A stretch of DNA of 64,000 nt from Sphingobacterium sp. (GTDB lineage Bacteria; Bacteroidota; Bacteroidia; Sphingobacteriales; Sphingobacteriaceae), in NCBI GenBank assembly GCA_031277685.1, contig JAITLV010000279.1, positions 1 through 64,000 on the forward strand. The letters run 5' to 3'. This document shows positions 36,738 to 46,303 of this stretch, piece after piece. Below the pieces are notes generated by a model. It was not told the origin of the DNA. It saw only the letters and a list, made by a program, of their open reading frames with translations, and did no database searches. Position numbers and translations under genes: made by a program. The stretch's first letter is position 1. Each line of letters starts with the position of its first letter.

Positions 36738-38366
36738 ATGAAAAAAACTAGCTATATCTCTTATCCAATGCTATTGGGGTCACTACTATTGGGATCTTGT
36801 TCATCCAGTTTCCTTGACGTTGAACCCATGACAAGTGTTTTGGAAAGCAACTTTTATAAAACAGTAGCTGATGCCGAGATGGCATTGGTCGGATGCTACG
36901 ACGGCTATCAACGGACCACATCCAATGGGAGCCAAGCTTTTTATACAACCGCAGAAGTCGCCTCGGATAACTGTTTTGGTGGCACAGGAACTACAGATGG
37001 CCGTATTTTCCAAGCAATAGACCGCTTTGATATCGGGCAGTCCCAGTCGGACAATAATATCTTCGATGGCACCTGGTCGGATTACTATTCGGGTATTTTT
37101 AGATGCAATACGCTGTTGGGAAAATTGGATGGTACAGATTTCTCGGGCAATACAACGGCACGCGCACGGATCGAAGGTGAAACCCGGTTCTTGCGGGCAC
37201 TTCTATACTTTGATTTGGTGCGCCTCTTTGAAAATATTCCCTTATTGACCAGTCCGACGAGCGATAATATCCCGCAATCGGATCCCAAGGAAGTGTATAA
37301 ACTCATTGTTTCGGATCTCAAATTTGCTGCAGGTAGTATCCCGGCTGATGCTTATCCGAAATCGGCCGCTACAACCAACGATGGCCGGGCAACGCCATTC
37401 GCAGCAAAAGCACTACTGGCCCGGGTCTATCTATTTTATTCAGGTTATTATGCCACCGAGGATATTGGCGTATCCAAAGCCGAAGCACTTACGGGCCTGG
37501 AAGAAGTGATCAAAAGTGGTCAATTTGCCCTGGTCGCCGATTTTAAAAATCTCTGGCCAGCATCGAGTTATATTCCTAATACCGCCGACAATACATTGGA
37601 TATTTCCAAATATGCAGGTAAAGGCAACGCCGAAGTGGTATTTGCACAGAAATTTAACAATACATCGGATTACGACGGTCATATCGATGGTAACCGCTGG
37701 GTCGTTTTCCTAGGCTTGAGAGGGAAGAACTGGTCGCCCTACGGCCAGGGATGGGGCGCATGTACTGTAAGCAAAAACTTCTTTAATGCCTTCGATAACA
37801 ATGACACGAGAAAAGCAGCTTCCATTATTGATATTAGCGGGGAGAAAATACCGGATTTTGACCTGAAAGACCAGCGTGAGTATACAGGGTACACCATCAA
37901 AAAATATGCGCCCACAGCATTGCCGGATGGCACCACAAATACCGGAGGGGATAAGGATGTGCAGTTGTCACAAGATCAGGATTACTTTGTGATCCGTTAC
38001 GCAGACGTGTTGCTGATGGCAGCTGAACTGGGCTCAGCCAATGCACAGCAATATTTTGACCAGGTACGTAAACGGGCCTATAAAACCAATTTTGTCACAT
38101 TGCCTGTCTCAAAAAGTAATATCCTGAAAGAGCGGAATTTTGAATTTGCCTTTGAAGGCATCCGCTATTGGGACGTCCTACGTCAGGGGCTCAATAATGC
38201 TGCTGCCATACTGGAAACTTCTGAGGACGTACTTAGCGGTTCGGCTCCTGACAAGGTTATTGTCACAAAAAGCAAATTTTTGGCCACCCGTGGATTTATG
38301 CAGATTCCCAATAAGCAAATTACCCTGTCAAATGGGGTTCTGAAACAGAATGCTGGATGGAATTAA
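36738..38366 (+). CDS. SusD/RagB-family surface lipoprotein, PUL1
   Basis: The 542-residue lipoprotein has LGSC with Cys21 as the lipidated residue, then FLDVEPMT near the start and the typical SusD helices (TPR-like) such as RARIEGETRFLRALLYFDLVRLF around 135-160. The C-terminal third holds the conserved ILKERNFEFAFEGIRYWDVLRQG segment. It sits on the cell surface as the lid of the SusC pore and captures the oligosaccharide. It is cotranscribed with SusC (12 bp) and the next lipoprotein. Confidence 0.95.
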   Translation: MKKTSYISYPMLLGSLLLGSCSSSFLDVEPMTSVLESNFYKTVADAEMALVGCYDGYQRTTSNGSQAFYTTAEVASDNCFGGTGTTDGRIFQAIDRFDIGQSQSDNNIFDGTWSDYYSGIFRCNTLLGKLDGTDFSGNTTARARIEGETRFLRALLYFDLVRLFENIPLLTSPTSDNIPQSDPKEVYKLIVSDLKFAAGSIPADAYPKSAATTNDGRATPFAAKALLARVYLFYSGYYATEDIGVSKAEALTGLEEVIKSGQFALVADFKNLWPASSYIPNTADNTLDISKYAGKGNAEVVFAQKFNNTSDYDGHIDGNRWVVFLGLRGKNWSPYGQGWGACTVSKNFFNAFDNNDTRKAASIIDISGEKIPDFDLKDQREYTGYTIKKYAPTALPDGTTNTGGDKDVQLSQDQDYFVIRYADVLLMAAELGSANAQQYFDQVRKRAYKTNFVTLPVSKSNILKERNFEFAFEGIRYWDVLRQGLNNAAAILETSEDVLSGSAPDKVIVTKSKFLATRGFMQIPNKQITLSNGVLKQNAGWN

Positions 38367-38417
38367 TGGAAAGTGTTGCGAAATGTTCATTTGGTTTAAC
38401 GATATAAATCTATACAC

Positions 38418-39353
38418 ATGAAAAAGATAATATACCATGTCATCGGCCTTTTTGCATTGATGACCATAGTCGGGGCTTGTTCTCCGGAAAAATATGCATT
38501 AGGAGAGATCGATGTCAGTCCGGCACAGCTGACTGAAGGCAAATCTTATACCGTGGAGCATGATGCCAATAATCCTAATATTGTTTATTTAACAAGTTTG
38601 ATGGATCCAAAATATACCGCCCTATGGGAGCATCCACAGGGACGGAGTCAGGATAAAAAGGTGACATTAAAAATGCCTTTTCCGGGAGAATACACGGTTA
38701 AGTTCGGTGTTGAAACCCGCGGCGGCATCGTTTACGGCGAGCCGGTAACCTTTAAAATTGACCAGATGTATGCTGAGTTTATCAGTGATGAGACCTGGAC
38801 CTTATTGACTGGTGGCGCTGGTGAAGAAAAGACCTGGTACCTGGACCTGGATGCGGCGGGTGTCTGCCGCCATTTTAAAGGACCACTGTATTTTTATGGT
38901 ACGGGCGACTGGTGGGGAACGGTGAACAAGACCGGCGAGCCATTGAATAGCGACAGCTGGAGCTGGGAGCCCGACTGGAAAGGCAATAGCTGGTTGATGC
39001 CAGCCGGCGACTACGGTAGCATGACTTTTGACCTCAAAGGTGGCGCAAATGTCAATGTAAACCATGCCATGCTAGGAAAAGTGCAGAAAGGGGTTTTTAA
39101 TATTGACACCGAGAAGAAAACGATACGTATGACTGGTGCCTCGCCCTTGCATGGCAAACCGCAGGATGGCATCGTTGTGGACTGGGGTGATGTACGTATT
39201 ATGTCGCTGACCCAAAACACGATGCAGCTGGCTGTCTTAAGGGATCCTGTACTTTCCAATGACGGCGCGGCCATGCTGACCTTTAATTTTATCAGCAAAG
39301 CGTATAAGGAAAGTTTGGATCAAGCGGGATTGGATTCAGATCTGGCCAAATAG
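38418..39353 (+). CDS. SusE-position surface lipoprotein, PUL1
   Basis: The 311-residue lipoprotein has VGAC with Cys21. The N-terminal half looks like an Ig/PKD-type beta domain (GEYTVKFGVETRGG near 93-108). The C-terminal half, from DETWTLLTGG onward, is rich in Trp and Gly (GTGDWWG, SWSWEPDW), a composition suited to carbohydrate binding. By position after SusC/SusD it is a surface glycan-binding protein. It shows no sequence identity I can assign to SusE/SusF proper, so the role is inferred from context. Confidence 0.75.
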   Translation: MKKIIYHVIGLFALMTIVGACSPEKYALGEIDVSPAQLTEGKSYTVEHDANNPNIVYLTSLMDPKYTALWEHPQGRSQDKKVTLKMPFPGEYTVKFGVETRGGIVYGEPVTFKIDQMYAEFISDETWTLLTGGAGEEKTWYLDLDAAGVCRHFKGPLYFYGTGDWWGTVNKTGEPLNSDSWSWEPDWKGNSWLMPAGDYGSMTFDLKGGANVNVNHAMLGKVQKGVFNIDTEKKTIRMTGASPLHGKPQDGIVVDWGDVRIMSLTQNTMQLAVLRDPVLSNDGAAMLTFNFISKAYKESLDQAGLDSDLAK

Positions 39354-39376
39354 GGTGTAATGCATCAGGCGAATGT

Positions 39377-41848
39377 ATGGAACGATTCCTTTTTTATAAT
39401 TTTATGCTGAAATTACTCTTTTACACCTCCTATGGCCGGCTGCTGAGTACAGTAGGGCTTTGGTTAACGATGACAATACCATTGGTCGGCCAATCCCGCC
39501 GGGAAATCAACTTTAATGCTGGATGGCGCTTTAAACTGGACAGCACCCGACAATATAGCCAGGACCCTGGCGGGGACCAGTGGCGTCTGCTTGACCTGCC
39601 ACATGACTGGAGCATCGAGATGCCTTTCCATGAACATAGTCCTGCTGGTAGTGGGGCTGCGTATCTGGACGGGGGTATTGGCTGGTACCAAAAATCATTT
39701 AAACTGCCCCAAGTGGATAAAGGCCAACGGATATTTATCGCCTTTGAGGGCGTATACGAAAACAGTGAGGTCTGGATCAATGGGCATTGGCTGGGAAAAC
39801 GACCAAACGGTTTTATCGGATTTGAATATGAACTATCGTCCTATTTAAATTGGGATGGCAGGGAAAACCTGCTTTCGGTTAAAGTAGATAACCATAAGCA
39901 GCCCAATTCACGGTTCTATTCGGGATCGGGTATCTATCGCGATGTGCGGTTGCTGATCCGTAATCCCGTCAGCATTGCCACAAACAGCATCTTCATCCAC
40001 GCTAAACAGCTCAATGACGAACGTGCTGTGCTGAGTCTCTCACTGGACATCGAACAGATCCATAAGTCGGTGGGGACACTTTCCCTGTGTACACAACTGG
40101 TATCACCTAAGGGCGAAGTAGTCGCCAGCACAAAGCGCACACTGGCCAAGCGCGGACCGGGTGTCTATCCCTTTCATCAGAAAATCATGTTGGATAATCC
40201 TCTGTTGTGGGGAACCGAAACAGCACAGCAGTACAGTGTCCGGGTAACGCTTGTGGCGAATGGCCAGCTCCTAGATAAACAGGAAACCAGATTTGGCTTA
40301 CGCAACTTCAGCTTTGATGAACAGCAAGGATTTATCTTAAATGGCAAGCGCATTAAAATCCGTGGGGTTTGTCTGCACAGCGATCTTGGCGCCTTGGGCA
40401 TGGCCTTTAACCGATCTGCAGCGTTACGACAGCTGAAAATCATGAAAGCAATGGGTGTCAATGGCATACGTACATCCCATAATCCGGCAGCTCCTGCATT
40501 CCTGGATCTTTGCGATAGCCTGGGCTTTATTGTGATGAGTGAAACTTTTGATGTTTGGAAAGGTCATAAGAACCCCTTTGATTACCATTTGCATTGGGAT
40601 AAATGGTTCCAGCGGGATTTTGCCGACCATGTTAAACGGGATCGGAATCATCCGTCGCTATTTATCTGGTGTCTAGGGAATGAGGCACAGGAACAATGGC
40701 ATTCCAAATCCGATGGTGCAACGATTCCCAAGAGATTAGCCGCAATTGTCGACAGCCTGGATGGTACACGCCCGACGGCCATTGCCAATAACGAACTTTC
40801 CAAAGAAAATCCCGTGTTAATGAGTCCAGCAGTAGCTATTGTAGGCTACAACTATAACCATAAGAAATGGGCCAGTTTCCCCAAAGACCATCCCGGGAAG
40901 AAGTTTATCGTCACAGAAAGTACCTCCGCGCTGGAAAGCCGAGGCCAATATGATCTCGTATCCTACGATTCGATCCGCATGTGGCCTGAAAGATGGGATA
41001 TCCCTTTCAACGGTGGCAACAAGAATATGGCCATATCGGCTTACGATAACGTTTATACACCCTGGGGATCCAATCATCAGACTAGTCTACGATTGATGGA
41101 AGAGTATGACCATATTGCAGGGATGTATGTGTGGACGGGATTTGATTACCTCGGGGAACCAACGCCTTATACCTGGCCCGCACGGAGTTCGTATTTCGGT
41201 ATAGTAGATTTAGCGGGGTTTCCGAAAGATGTATATTATCTGTACCAAAGCGTCTGGACCACCAAGCCGGTTCTACATGTGTTGCCACATTGGAATTGGA
41301 AAAAGGGTGATAAGGTTGATATAGTGGTCTACTATAATCAGGCAGACCGGGTGGAACTGTATCTGAACGGCAAAAAACTTGCTGAGCAGGTTAAAGATCC
41401 TAGTCGTTATGACCTGGTTTTCAAGTCAGTTCATTTTAATCCCGGTCAACTTGAAGTAATATCCTATCAGGGCAATAAGAAGGTTTTAAGCAAAATTGTC
41501 CGTACGGCAGGAATGCCTTATCGTATCAAATTGAGCAGTGAAAAATCCACGCTAAATACTGCAGATAAAGAACTGGCTTATATACATGCCTATGTCGTGG
41601 ACGAATTTGATGCCATTGTGCCTGATGCGGCTCATGACATTTGCTTTGAGATTGAAGGAGAAGGTGCAAGGATTATGGCCACAGACAATGGCAATACAAC
41701 CGACCTCCGGAGTTTTCAATCGGCTTCGCGACAGGCATTTCATGGCAAAGTGCTGGCAATAATTGCTGCTAAAAATAAAGGCAAACTGCAAGTCAGCGCA
41801 AAAAGTAAGGGTCTTATCACTGGAACTGTTGAACTCAATGTGAATTAG
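39377..41848 (+). CDS. GH2 glycosidase, beta-galactosidase-like
   Basis: The protein has 823 residues; an internal ATG at 39404 would give a cleaner signal sequence. Domains in order: sugar-binding jelly roll (about 45-210, with LPHDWSIE), Ig-like domain (about 215-330), TIM barrel (about 335-630) with acid/base Glu436 in CLGNEAQ and nucleophile Glu514 in VTESTS, then a DUF4982-like domain (GDKVDIVVYYNQADRVELYLNGKKL split around 655-685) and a final Ig-like domain. GH2 includes beta-galactosidases, beta-mannosidases and beta-glucuronidases; this domain order fits beta-galactosidase, which would complement the GH31 enzyme on galactosylated xyloglucan side chains. Last gene of the PUL1 operon. 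Confidence 0.85.
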   Translation: MERFLFYNFMLKLLFYTSYGRLLSTVGLWLTMTIPLVGQSRREINFNAGWRFKLDSTRQYSQDPGGDQWRLLDLPHDWSIEMPFHEHSPAGSGAAYLDGGIGWYQKSFKLPQVDKGQRIFIAFEGVYENSEVWINGHWLGKRPNGFIGFEYELSSYLNWDGRENLLSVKVDNHKQPNSRFYSGSGIYRDVRLLIRNPVSIATNSIFIHAKQLNDERAVLSLSLDIEQIHKSVGTLSLCTQLVSPKGEVVASTKRTLAKRGPGVYPFHQKIMLDNPLLWGTETAQQYSVRVTLVANGQLLDKQETRFGLRNFSFDEQQGFILNGKRIKIRGVCLHSDLGALGMAFNRSAALRQLKIMKAMGVNGIRTSHNPAAPAFLDLCDSLGFIVMSETFDVWKGHKNPFDYHLHWDKWFQRDFADHVKRDRNHPSLFIWCLGNEAQEQWHSKSDGATIPKRLAAIVDSLDGTRPTAIANNELSKENPVLMSPAVAIVGYNYNHKKWASFPKDHPGKKFIVTESTSALESRGQYDLVSYDSIRMWPERWDIPFNGGNKNMAISAYDNVYTPWGSNHQTSLRLMEEYDHIAGMYVWTGFDYLGEPTPYTWPARSSYFGIVDLAGFPKDVYYLYQSVWTTKPVLHVLPHWNWKKGDKVDIVVYYNQADRVELYLNGKKLAEQVKDPSRYDLVFKSVHFNPGQLEVISYQGNKKVLSKIVRTAGMPYRIKLSSEKSTLNTADKELAYIHAYVVDEFDAIVPDAAHDICFEIEGEGARIMATDNGNTTDLRSFQSASRQAFHGKVLAIIAAKNKGKLQVSAKSKGLITGTVELNVN

Positions 41849-41868
41849 GACTACCTCGAATTGGTATT

Positions 41869-41912
41869 ACCTCGTTTAAACAGATTTAAATTTGTTTAAA
41901 CGAGGTCTTTAT
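41869..41912 (+). terminator. Terminator of the PUL1 operon
   Basis: A perfect 13-bp stem (41869-41881 with 41894-41906) with a 12-base loop is followed by a T-rich stretch. It separates the GH2 gene from the second HTCS gene. Confidence 0.7.
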
Positions 41913-42146
41913 TAAGGCAGCATTCGTGGCCATCTTTTCTACTTCTCTGCAATAACCTTTCATCAAGGTAGTCATTCCCATGCTCAGTAGCATAGTTTTT
42001 GCAAGCTGACCGAATGAAAACTGGTACAAGAATTTGGATGATATGATGCAGCCATAGTAGATTATCCGTTCTATTTTTTCGAAATTTTATAAGATTCCTT
42101 GCCTAGAAAACCGTATACTTGCCTTACTACCAGTTGAAGGATCTAG

Positions 42147-45100
42147 ATGACGAAAAGATATATCCAATGTATTATCTATTTAACCATAATATGCTGCTTA
42201 CTTGCACAGCTCGCTAAATCACAGCCTCATTTTGGGAATCTAACCTACGATAAAGGCCTCTCCAATAGCACTGTCTTGAGTATCTGCCGCGACCAAGCAG
42301 GGTTCCTGTGGATCGGTACAAGGGATGGGTTGAACAGGTACGATGGCAACCGGATCAAACAATACCGTGCTGAAGCGAAAGATATACATACGATATCCAC
42401 CAATAACTATATTTATACCATTATAGAACATCCACTGCAAAAAACACTGTGGATCGGAACACAACAAGGACTAAATATTTATGATCCGAAACAGGATCGA
42501 TTTCAACGGGTTAATTTCGAACATATTAAACTTAAAAATGGGAATCATTTTGCGGTTTTGAGCATTCATTTCTTTAAATCCGGAGTCTTATTGGGCACAA
42601 ATAATGGCCTCATGAATATCCAAGATGCAGCCAAGCCCAAAATAGTAAATACAAATCTACTTGCTGGAATGGAAATTTATACCTTATTGCAACAAGGAAA
42701 TAATATCTTGATCGGAACAAACAAAGGTTTGTACCTCTGGCGAAATCAAAAAACGATTGAACCGATCAAACTCAGCAATACCAATACCACTGCGATCTCT
42801 GTAAGGGATATCAAGCCTGTCGCTCCAGGTAAAATATGGATTGCTACGGATGGACAAGGCCTTTTTGAATTGAATAAGGACTATACACAGACCGCACATT
42901 ATACCGTTAAAACGGGTCTCGCAAGTGACTATGTCCGTGCTATCGCCATTGATCCCGCTAAAAATATCTGGATTGGCACAATGGAGGGAGCCAATAGGCT
43001 ATTACCTGACGGTCGTAGTATAGCGCAGATAAAATCAATGGCCAGCAACCCATTCAGCATCAATGACAATTCCATAAAAACAATCTATATTGACCGGCAG
43101 GGGATCGTTTGGATGGGCACCAACTTTGGTGGGATCAACTACCATCATCCTTCTGTATACCCTTTTCACATTGATCTCGCCGATGGTAATTTCAAACATT
43201 TAAGCGGAAATTTAGTCAGTACCATTGCTATTGACCTGGATGGGAACACCTGGGTCGGCACAGAACGGGATGGCTTAAACATCCGAAAAAAAGGAAGTGA
43301 GGTCTACCATAAAATAGCACTCCGCTCCAATACCATCAAATGTCTGCTTACAGATGATAACTATGTTTACGTGGGGACTTTTGGTGCTGGGTTAGCACGG
43401 ATTAATCGCCAAAACAGCAAGGACATCAGGTACTACAATATTACTGGAGAAAATGGCATTACATTACTGCAGAATTACATCAGTAGCATCAGCCGGGATA
43501 AGCTTGGAAATATCTGGATCGGTACTGGAAATAAGGGGGTACAGGTGATCAATAGCCAATTTACTAGAGCCATTCAGCCTGCTACGACATTCACCAAAGA
43601 CATCGCTAACGATTATATCAAGGATATCTTAGCCAGCCGAAATGGTCGTGTATATATTGGTACAGCCCAGGGCCTGGCCCAGTTGCACCATACTGCTGAA
43701 CAGCCCGACAGCTATACTTCCGATGATGTACTGAAAGATTACTATATCAATACGCTCTTTGAAGATGAGGCCGCTCAACTATGGATTGGCACCCAGGAAA
43801 AAGGGCTATTCCACTATGATCCCGCGTCAGCACGATTGACAAAGGTTGAACTCTTCCCTCAACTTAGTTATTACCATGTACTGGGTATCACAGCGAATAC
43901 AGCCAATGAAATTATCATCAGCACAAACAATGGATTGGTATTTTATAATAAGCTGACGGGTAAAAAGCGGTATATGGATATTCAGGATGGATTTCCAACA
44001 AATGAATTTCTGCCCAAAGCAATCCTTTGCCATAATGGGCAGCTACTGCTGGGTTCACATAAGGGTTTGATCAGTCTAGATGTCTCCCAACATCAGCCAA
44101 ACAACGATGTACCCAAGGTGCTGATTTCAGGAATTTCCATTAACGGTCTAGATAAGCTAAGGACAGAAAAAATCCTTGAGTTTAGCAATCCAGACCAACT
44201 AAAAGGCATCGATCTGAATTATAATCAGAATACTTTTACGATCGACTTTAGTTCAGACAATTTGATCAATCCGCAGAAGAACAGTTATGCATATAAAATA
44301 GTCGAAATAGAGAAAGACTGGAATCTAACCGATAGATCATCCCTAACGTATACCAACCTAAGTCCGGGAAGGTATACCTTACAGTTACGGACGGCAAACA
44401 ATGACGGGGTATGGAGTACTGCTGTGAAAGCTATGGAGATCAATATCACACCACCTTTTTATAAATCCATCTGGGCCTATGCTGGTTATGTACTGTTACT
44501 TATTGGCATCATCTATTTTATTTATCATTATAACCTGGAAAAAAAACAGCTGAAAACAAAGCTGTATTACGAAGAAAAACATCACCAGGATCAAGCAGTC
44601 CTGATGCAGTCCAAACTGGACTTTTTCACCAAAATCAGCCACGAAATCCGTACACCGCTCACCTTGATCTACGCACCCGTAGAGAAAATATTCCGGCATA
44701 ATAAGCTGGACAGTCAGCTGCACACGGAGCTTCAACAGGTGAGACGTAATATTAAGCGGCTGCTGCAACTGACACATGAACTGTTGTCATTCAATAAAAT
44801 GGATGCACATAAACTGACATTGGCTAAAGAACCATTGGATGCCAAGAGCTACTTTGACAATATTTATGAGGCTTTCATCGCAATAGCTGAAGAACTGGGC
44901 GTTAGTTACGAGTTGGACAACCAATTTAATGGTTCCTTTATAGCAGATCCACAGCAGCTTGAAAAGGTCTTGCTCAACCTGCTTTCCAATGCGTTTAAAT
45001 TTCGTGGCGAGGACAACCCCACAGTAAAACTTGTGGTCAGCCAGCAACAGAATGATCTGTTTATCTCCATCATTGACAACGGTCGGGGCATCAAAGCGGA

Positions 45101-46133
45101 AGATCGGGAGCGTATATTCGACACCTTTTACCAAACCGATATTGGCAAAGGGAAAGAAGGTTGGGGGATTGGGTTATCCTTTGCCAAGGAGCTCGTGGAG
45201 CTGCACCGGGGATCCCTTTATCTGGACAATTCGCTGCGATTTGGCCAACAACAGTCCACAGTGTTTACAGTCGAACTACCGGCCTGTATAACACAGCAAC
45301 AAGGAACAATCCTAAAAAATATCCCCACAATGACGACCAATGACGATAAAGCGGATGGTATTCCTGATTTGCCCCATGACTTCCATGTACTGATCGTTGA
45401 GGACAATGATGAACTACGCTCTTTTCTACACAACCACTTGCAATCACTTTATAAAGTTAGCGAAGCTGCAAATGGGAAAGAAGCGCTAGCCAGCATTGCC
45501 GAGAGTATGCCCGATATGATCATCACAGATATTGCCATGCCTCAAATGGATGGTTATGCACTTGCACAAGCTTTAAAAGCAGATGCAGATACAGCTCATA
45601 TTCCTGTGATAATGCTGACTGCAAAAGGCGAGGAGCAAGATAGTATCCTTGGTTATCAAAGTGGTATTATCAATTATGTAACTAAACCATTCAACTTACA
45701 GGTACTGGATTTACAGATCTTCAATACAATATCAACTTTGGAGCTGGTAAAGGAACGTAACCGGCGGTACCTGCTTTTATCGAAACGCGACGAAATCGTA
45801 TCCAGTACAGCGGCGACCTATCTAGACAAGCTGAGATCGTTAATTGAGGCACATATCTCTGAAACAGACTTTTCAGTCATTACCTTGGCTGAGAAAATGG
45901 GACAGAGTCAGAGCGCGTTGTTAAAGAAGGTCAAAACGCTGACCGGCCTCAGTGTCGCTGAATTGATTAAGGATATCCGACTTAGTGCCGCCGCTAACCT
46001 ATTAATACATTCCGATCAGGTCGCTTCAGTTGCCTATGCTGTCGGATTTAATGACCGGAAGTATTTTAGTAAAGAGTTTAAGAAGAAATTTGGTGTAAAT
46101 CCTACCCAGTATAGGGAAAATATCGTGCTTTAA
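42147..46133 (+). CDS. Hybrid two-component system regulator (HTCS) of PUL2
   Basis: The protein has 1328 residues. Signal sequence about 1-26; propeller repeats (about 30-665) with repeated WIGT motifs; Y_Y_Y domain (about 690-765); transmembrane helix 774-794; HisKA with His832 in KISHEIRTPLT; HATPase with NLLSNAFKF and GWGIGLSFAK; receiver with Asp1128 in IITDIAMPQMDG; and a C-terminal AraC HTH (VAYAVGFNDRKYFSKEFKKKFG). It is not a recent copy of the PUL1 regulator: the domain order is the same but the sequences differ throughout. It presumably activates the SusC/SusD operon that follows. A 22-bp-period direct repeat lies just downstream of its stop. Confidence 0.93.
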   Translation: MTKRYIQCIIYLTIICCLLAQLAKSQPHFGNLTYDKGLSNSTVLSICRDQAGFLWIGTRDGLNRYDGNRIKQYRAEAKDIHTISTNNYIYTIIEHPLQKTLWIGTQQGLNIYDPKQDRFQRVNFEHIKLKNGNHFAVLSIHFFKSGVLLGTNNGLMNIQDAAKPKIVNTNLLAGMEIYTLLQQGNNILIGTNKGLYLWRNQKTIEPIKLSNTNTTAISVRDIKPVAPGKIWIATDGQGLFELNKDYTQTAHYTVKTGLASDYVRAIAIDPAKNIWIGTMEGANRLLPDGRSIAQIKSMASNPFSINDNSIKTIYIDRQGIVWMGTNFGGINYHHPSVYPFHIDLADGNFKHLSGNLVSTIAIDLDGNTWVGTERDGLNIRKKGSEVYHKIALRSNTIKCLLTDDNYVYVGTFGAGLARINRQNSKDIRYYNITGENGITLLQNYISSISRDKLGNIWIGTGNKGVQVINSQFTRAIQPATTFTKDIANDYIKDILASRNGRVYIGTAQGLAQLHHTAEQPDSYTSDDVLKDYYINTLFEDEAAQLWIGTQEKGLFHYDPASARLTKVELFPQLSYYHVLGITANTANEIIISTNNGLVFYNKLTGKKRYMDIQDGFPTNEFLPKAILCHNGQLLLGSHKGLISLDVSQHQPNNDVPKVLISGISINGLDKLRTEKILEFSNPDQLKGIDLNYNQNTFTIDFSSDNLINPQKNSYAYKIVEIEKDWNLTDRSSLTYTNLSPGRYTLQLRTANNDGVWSTAVKAMEINITPPFYKSIWAYAGYVLLLIGIIYFIYHYNLEKKQLKTKLYYEEKHHQDQAVLMQSKLDFFTKISHEIRTPLTLIYAPVEKIFRHNKLDSQLHTELQQVRRNIKRLLQLTHELLSFNKMDAHKLTLAKEPLDAKSYFDNIYEAFIAIAEELGVSYELDNQFNGSFIADPQQLEKVLLNLLSNAFKFRGEDNPTVKLVVSQQQNDLFISIIDNGRGIKAEDRERIFDTFYQTDIGKGKEGWGIGLSFAKELVELHRGSLYLDNSLRFGQQQSTVFTVELPACITQQQGTILKNIPTMTTNDDKADGIPDLPHDFHVLIVEDNDELRSFLHNHLQSLYKVSEAANGKEALASIAESMPDMIITDIAMPQMDGYALAQALKADADTAHIPVIMLTAKGEEQDSILGYQSGIINYVTKPFNLQVLDLQIFNTISTLELVKERNRRYLLLSKRDEIVSSTAATYLDKLRSLIEAHISETDFSVITLAEKMGQSQSALLKKVKTLTGLSVAELIKDIRLSAAANLLIHSDQVASVAYAVGFNDRKYFSKEFKKKFGVNPTQYRENIVL

Positions 46134-46138
46134 CAGAT

Positions 46139-46168
46139 TTTACCCCTATTTTTCCGATTTTTTACCCC
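46139..46168. repeat. 22-bp-period direct repeat upstream of PUL2 operon
   Basis: TTTACCCC occurs at 46139-46146 and 46161-46168, 22 bp apart. The same period is seen upstream of PUL1, and the seven-base core TTACCCC also occurs there (30570-30576). It follows the HTCS gene and precedes the SusC gene by 135 bp. The -7 element is uncertain; the best candidates are AATATTTG at 46190-46197 and TTGATTTG at 46249-46256. Confidence 0.55.
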
Positions 46169-46303
46169 CGTTTTTTTTATCAATATTCAAATATTTGTCA
46201 AGCTTATTTCTGAATCAGGAATTGGCTATAGGCAAATACTACCTCATGTTGATTTGTCTGACAACCAATAATTAAATGTAATCAATTCATAAAATTGTAA
46301 AAT

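Noticed and set aside
41884..41991. 35-codon minus-strand frame after the PUL1 terminator
   Set aside because: Too short, overlaps the terminator stem, and matches no family; probably chance.
44787..45134. 115-codon minus-strand frame
   Set aside because: Antisense to the kinase core of the PUL2 HTCS, whose motifs are intact; a shadow frame.
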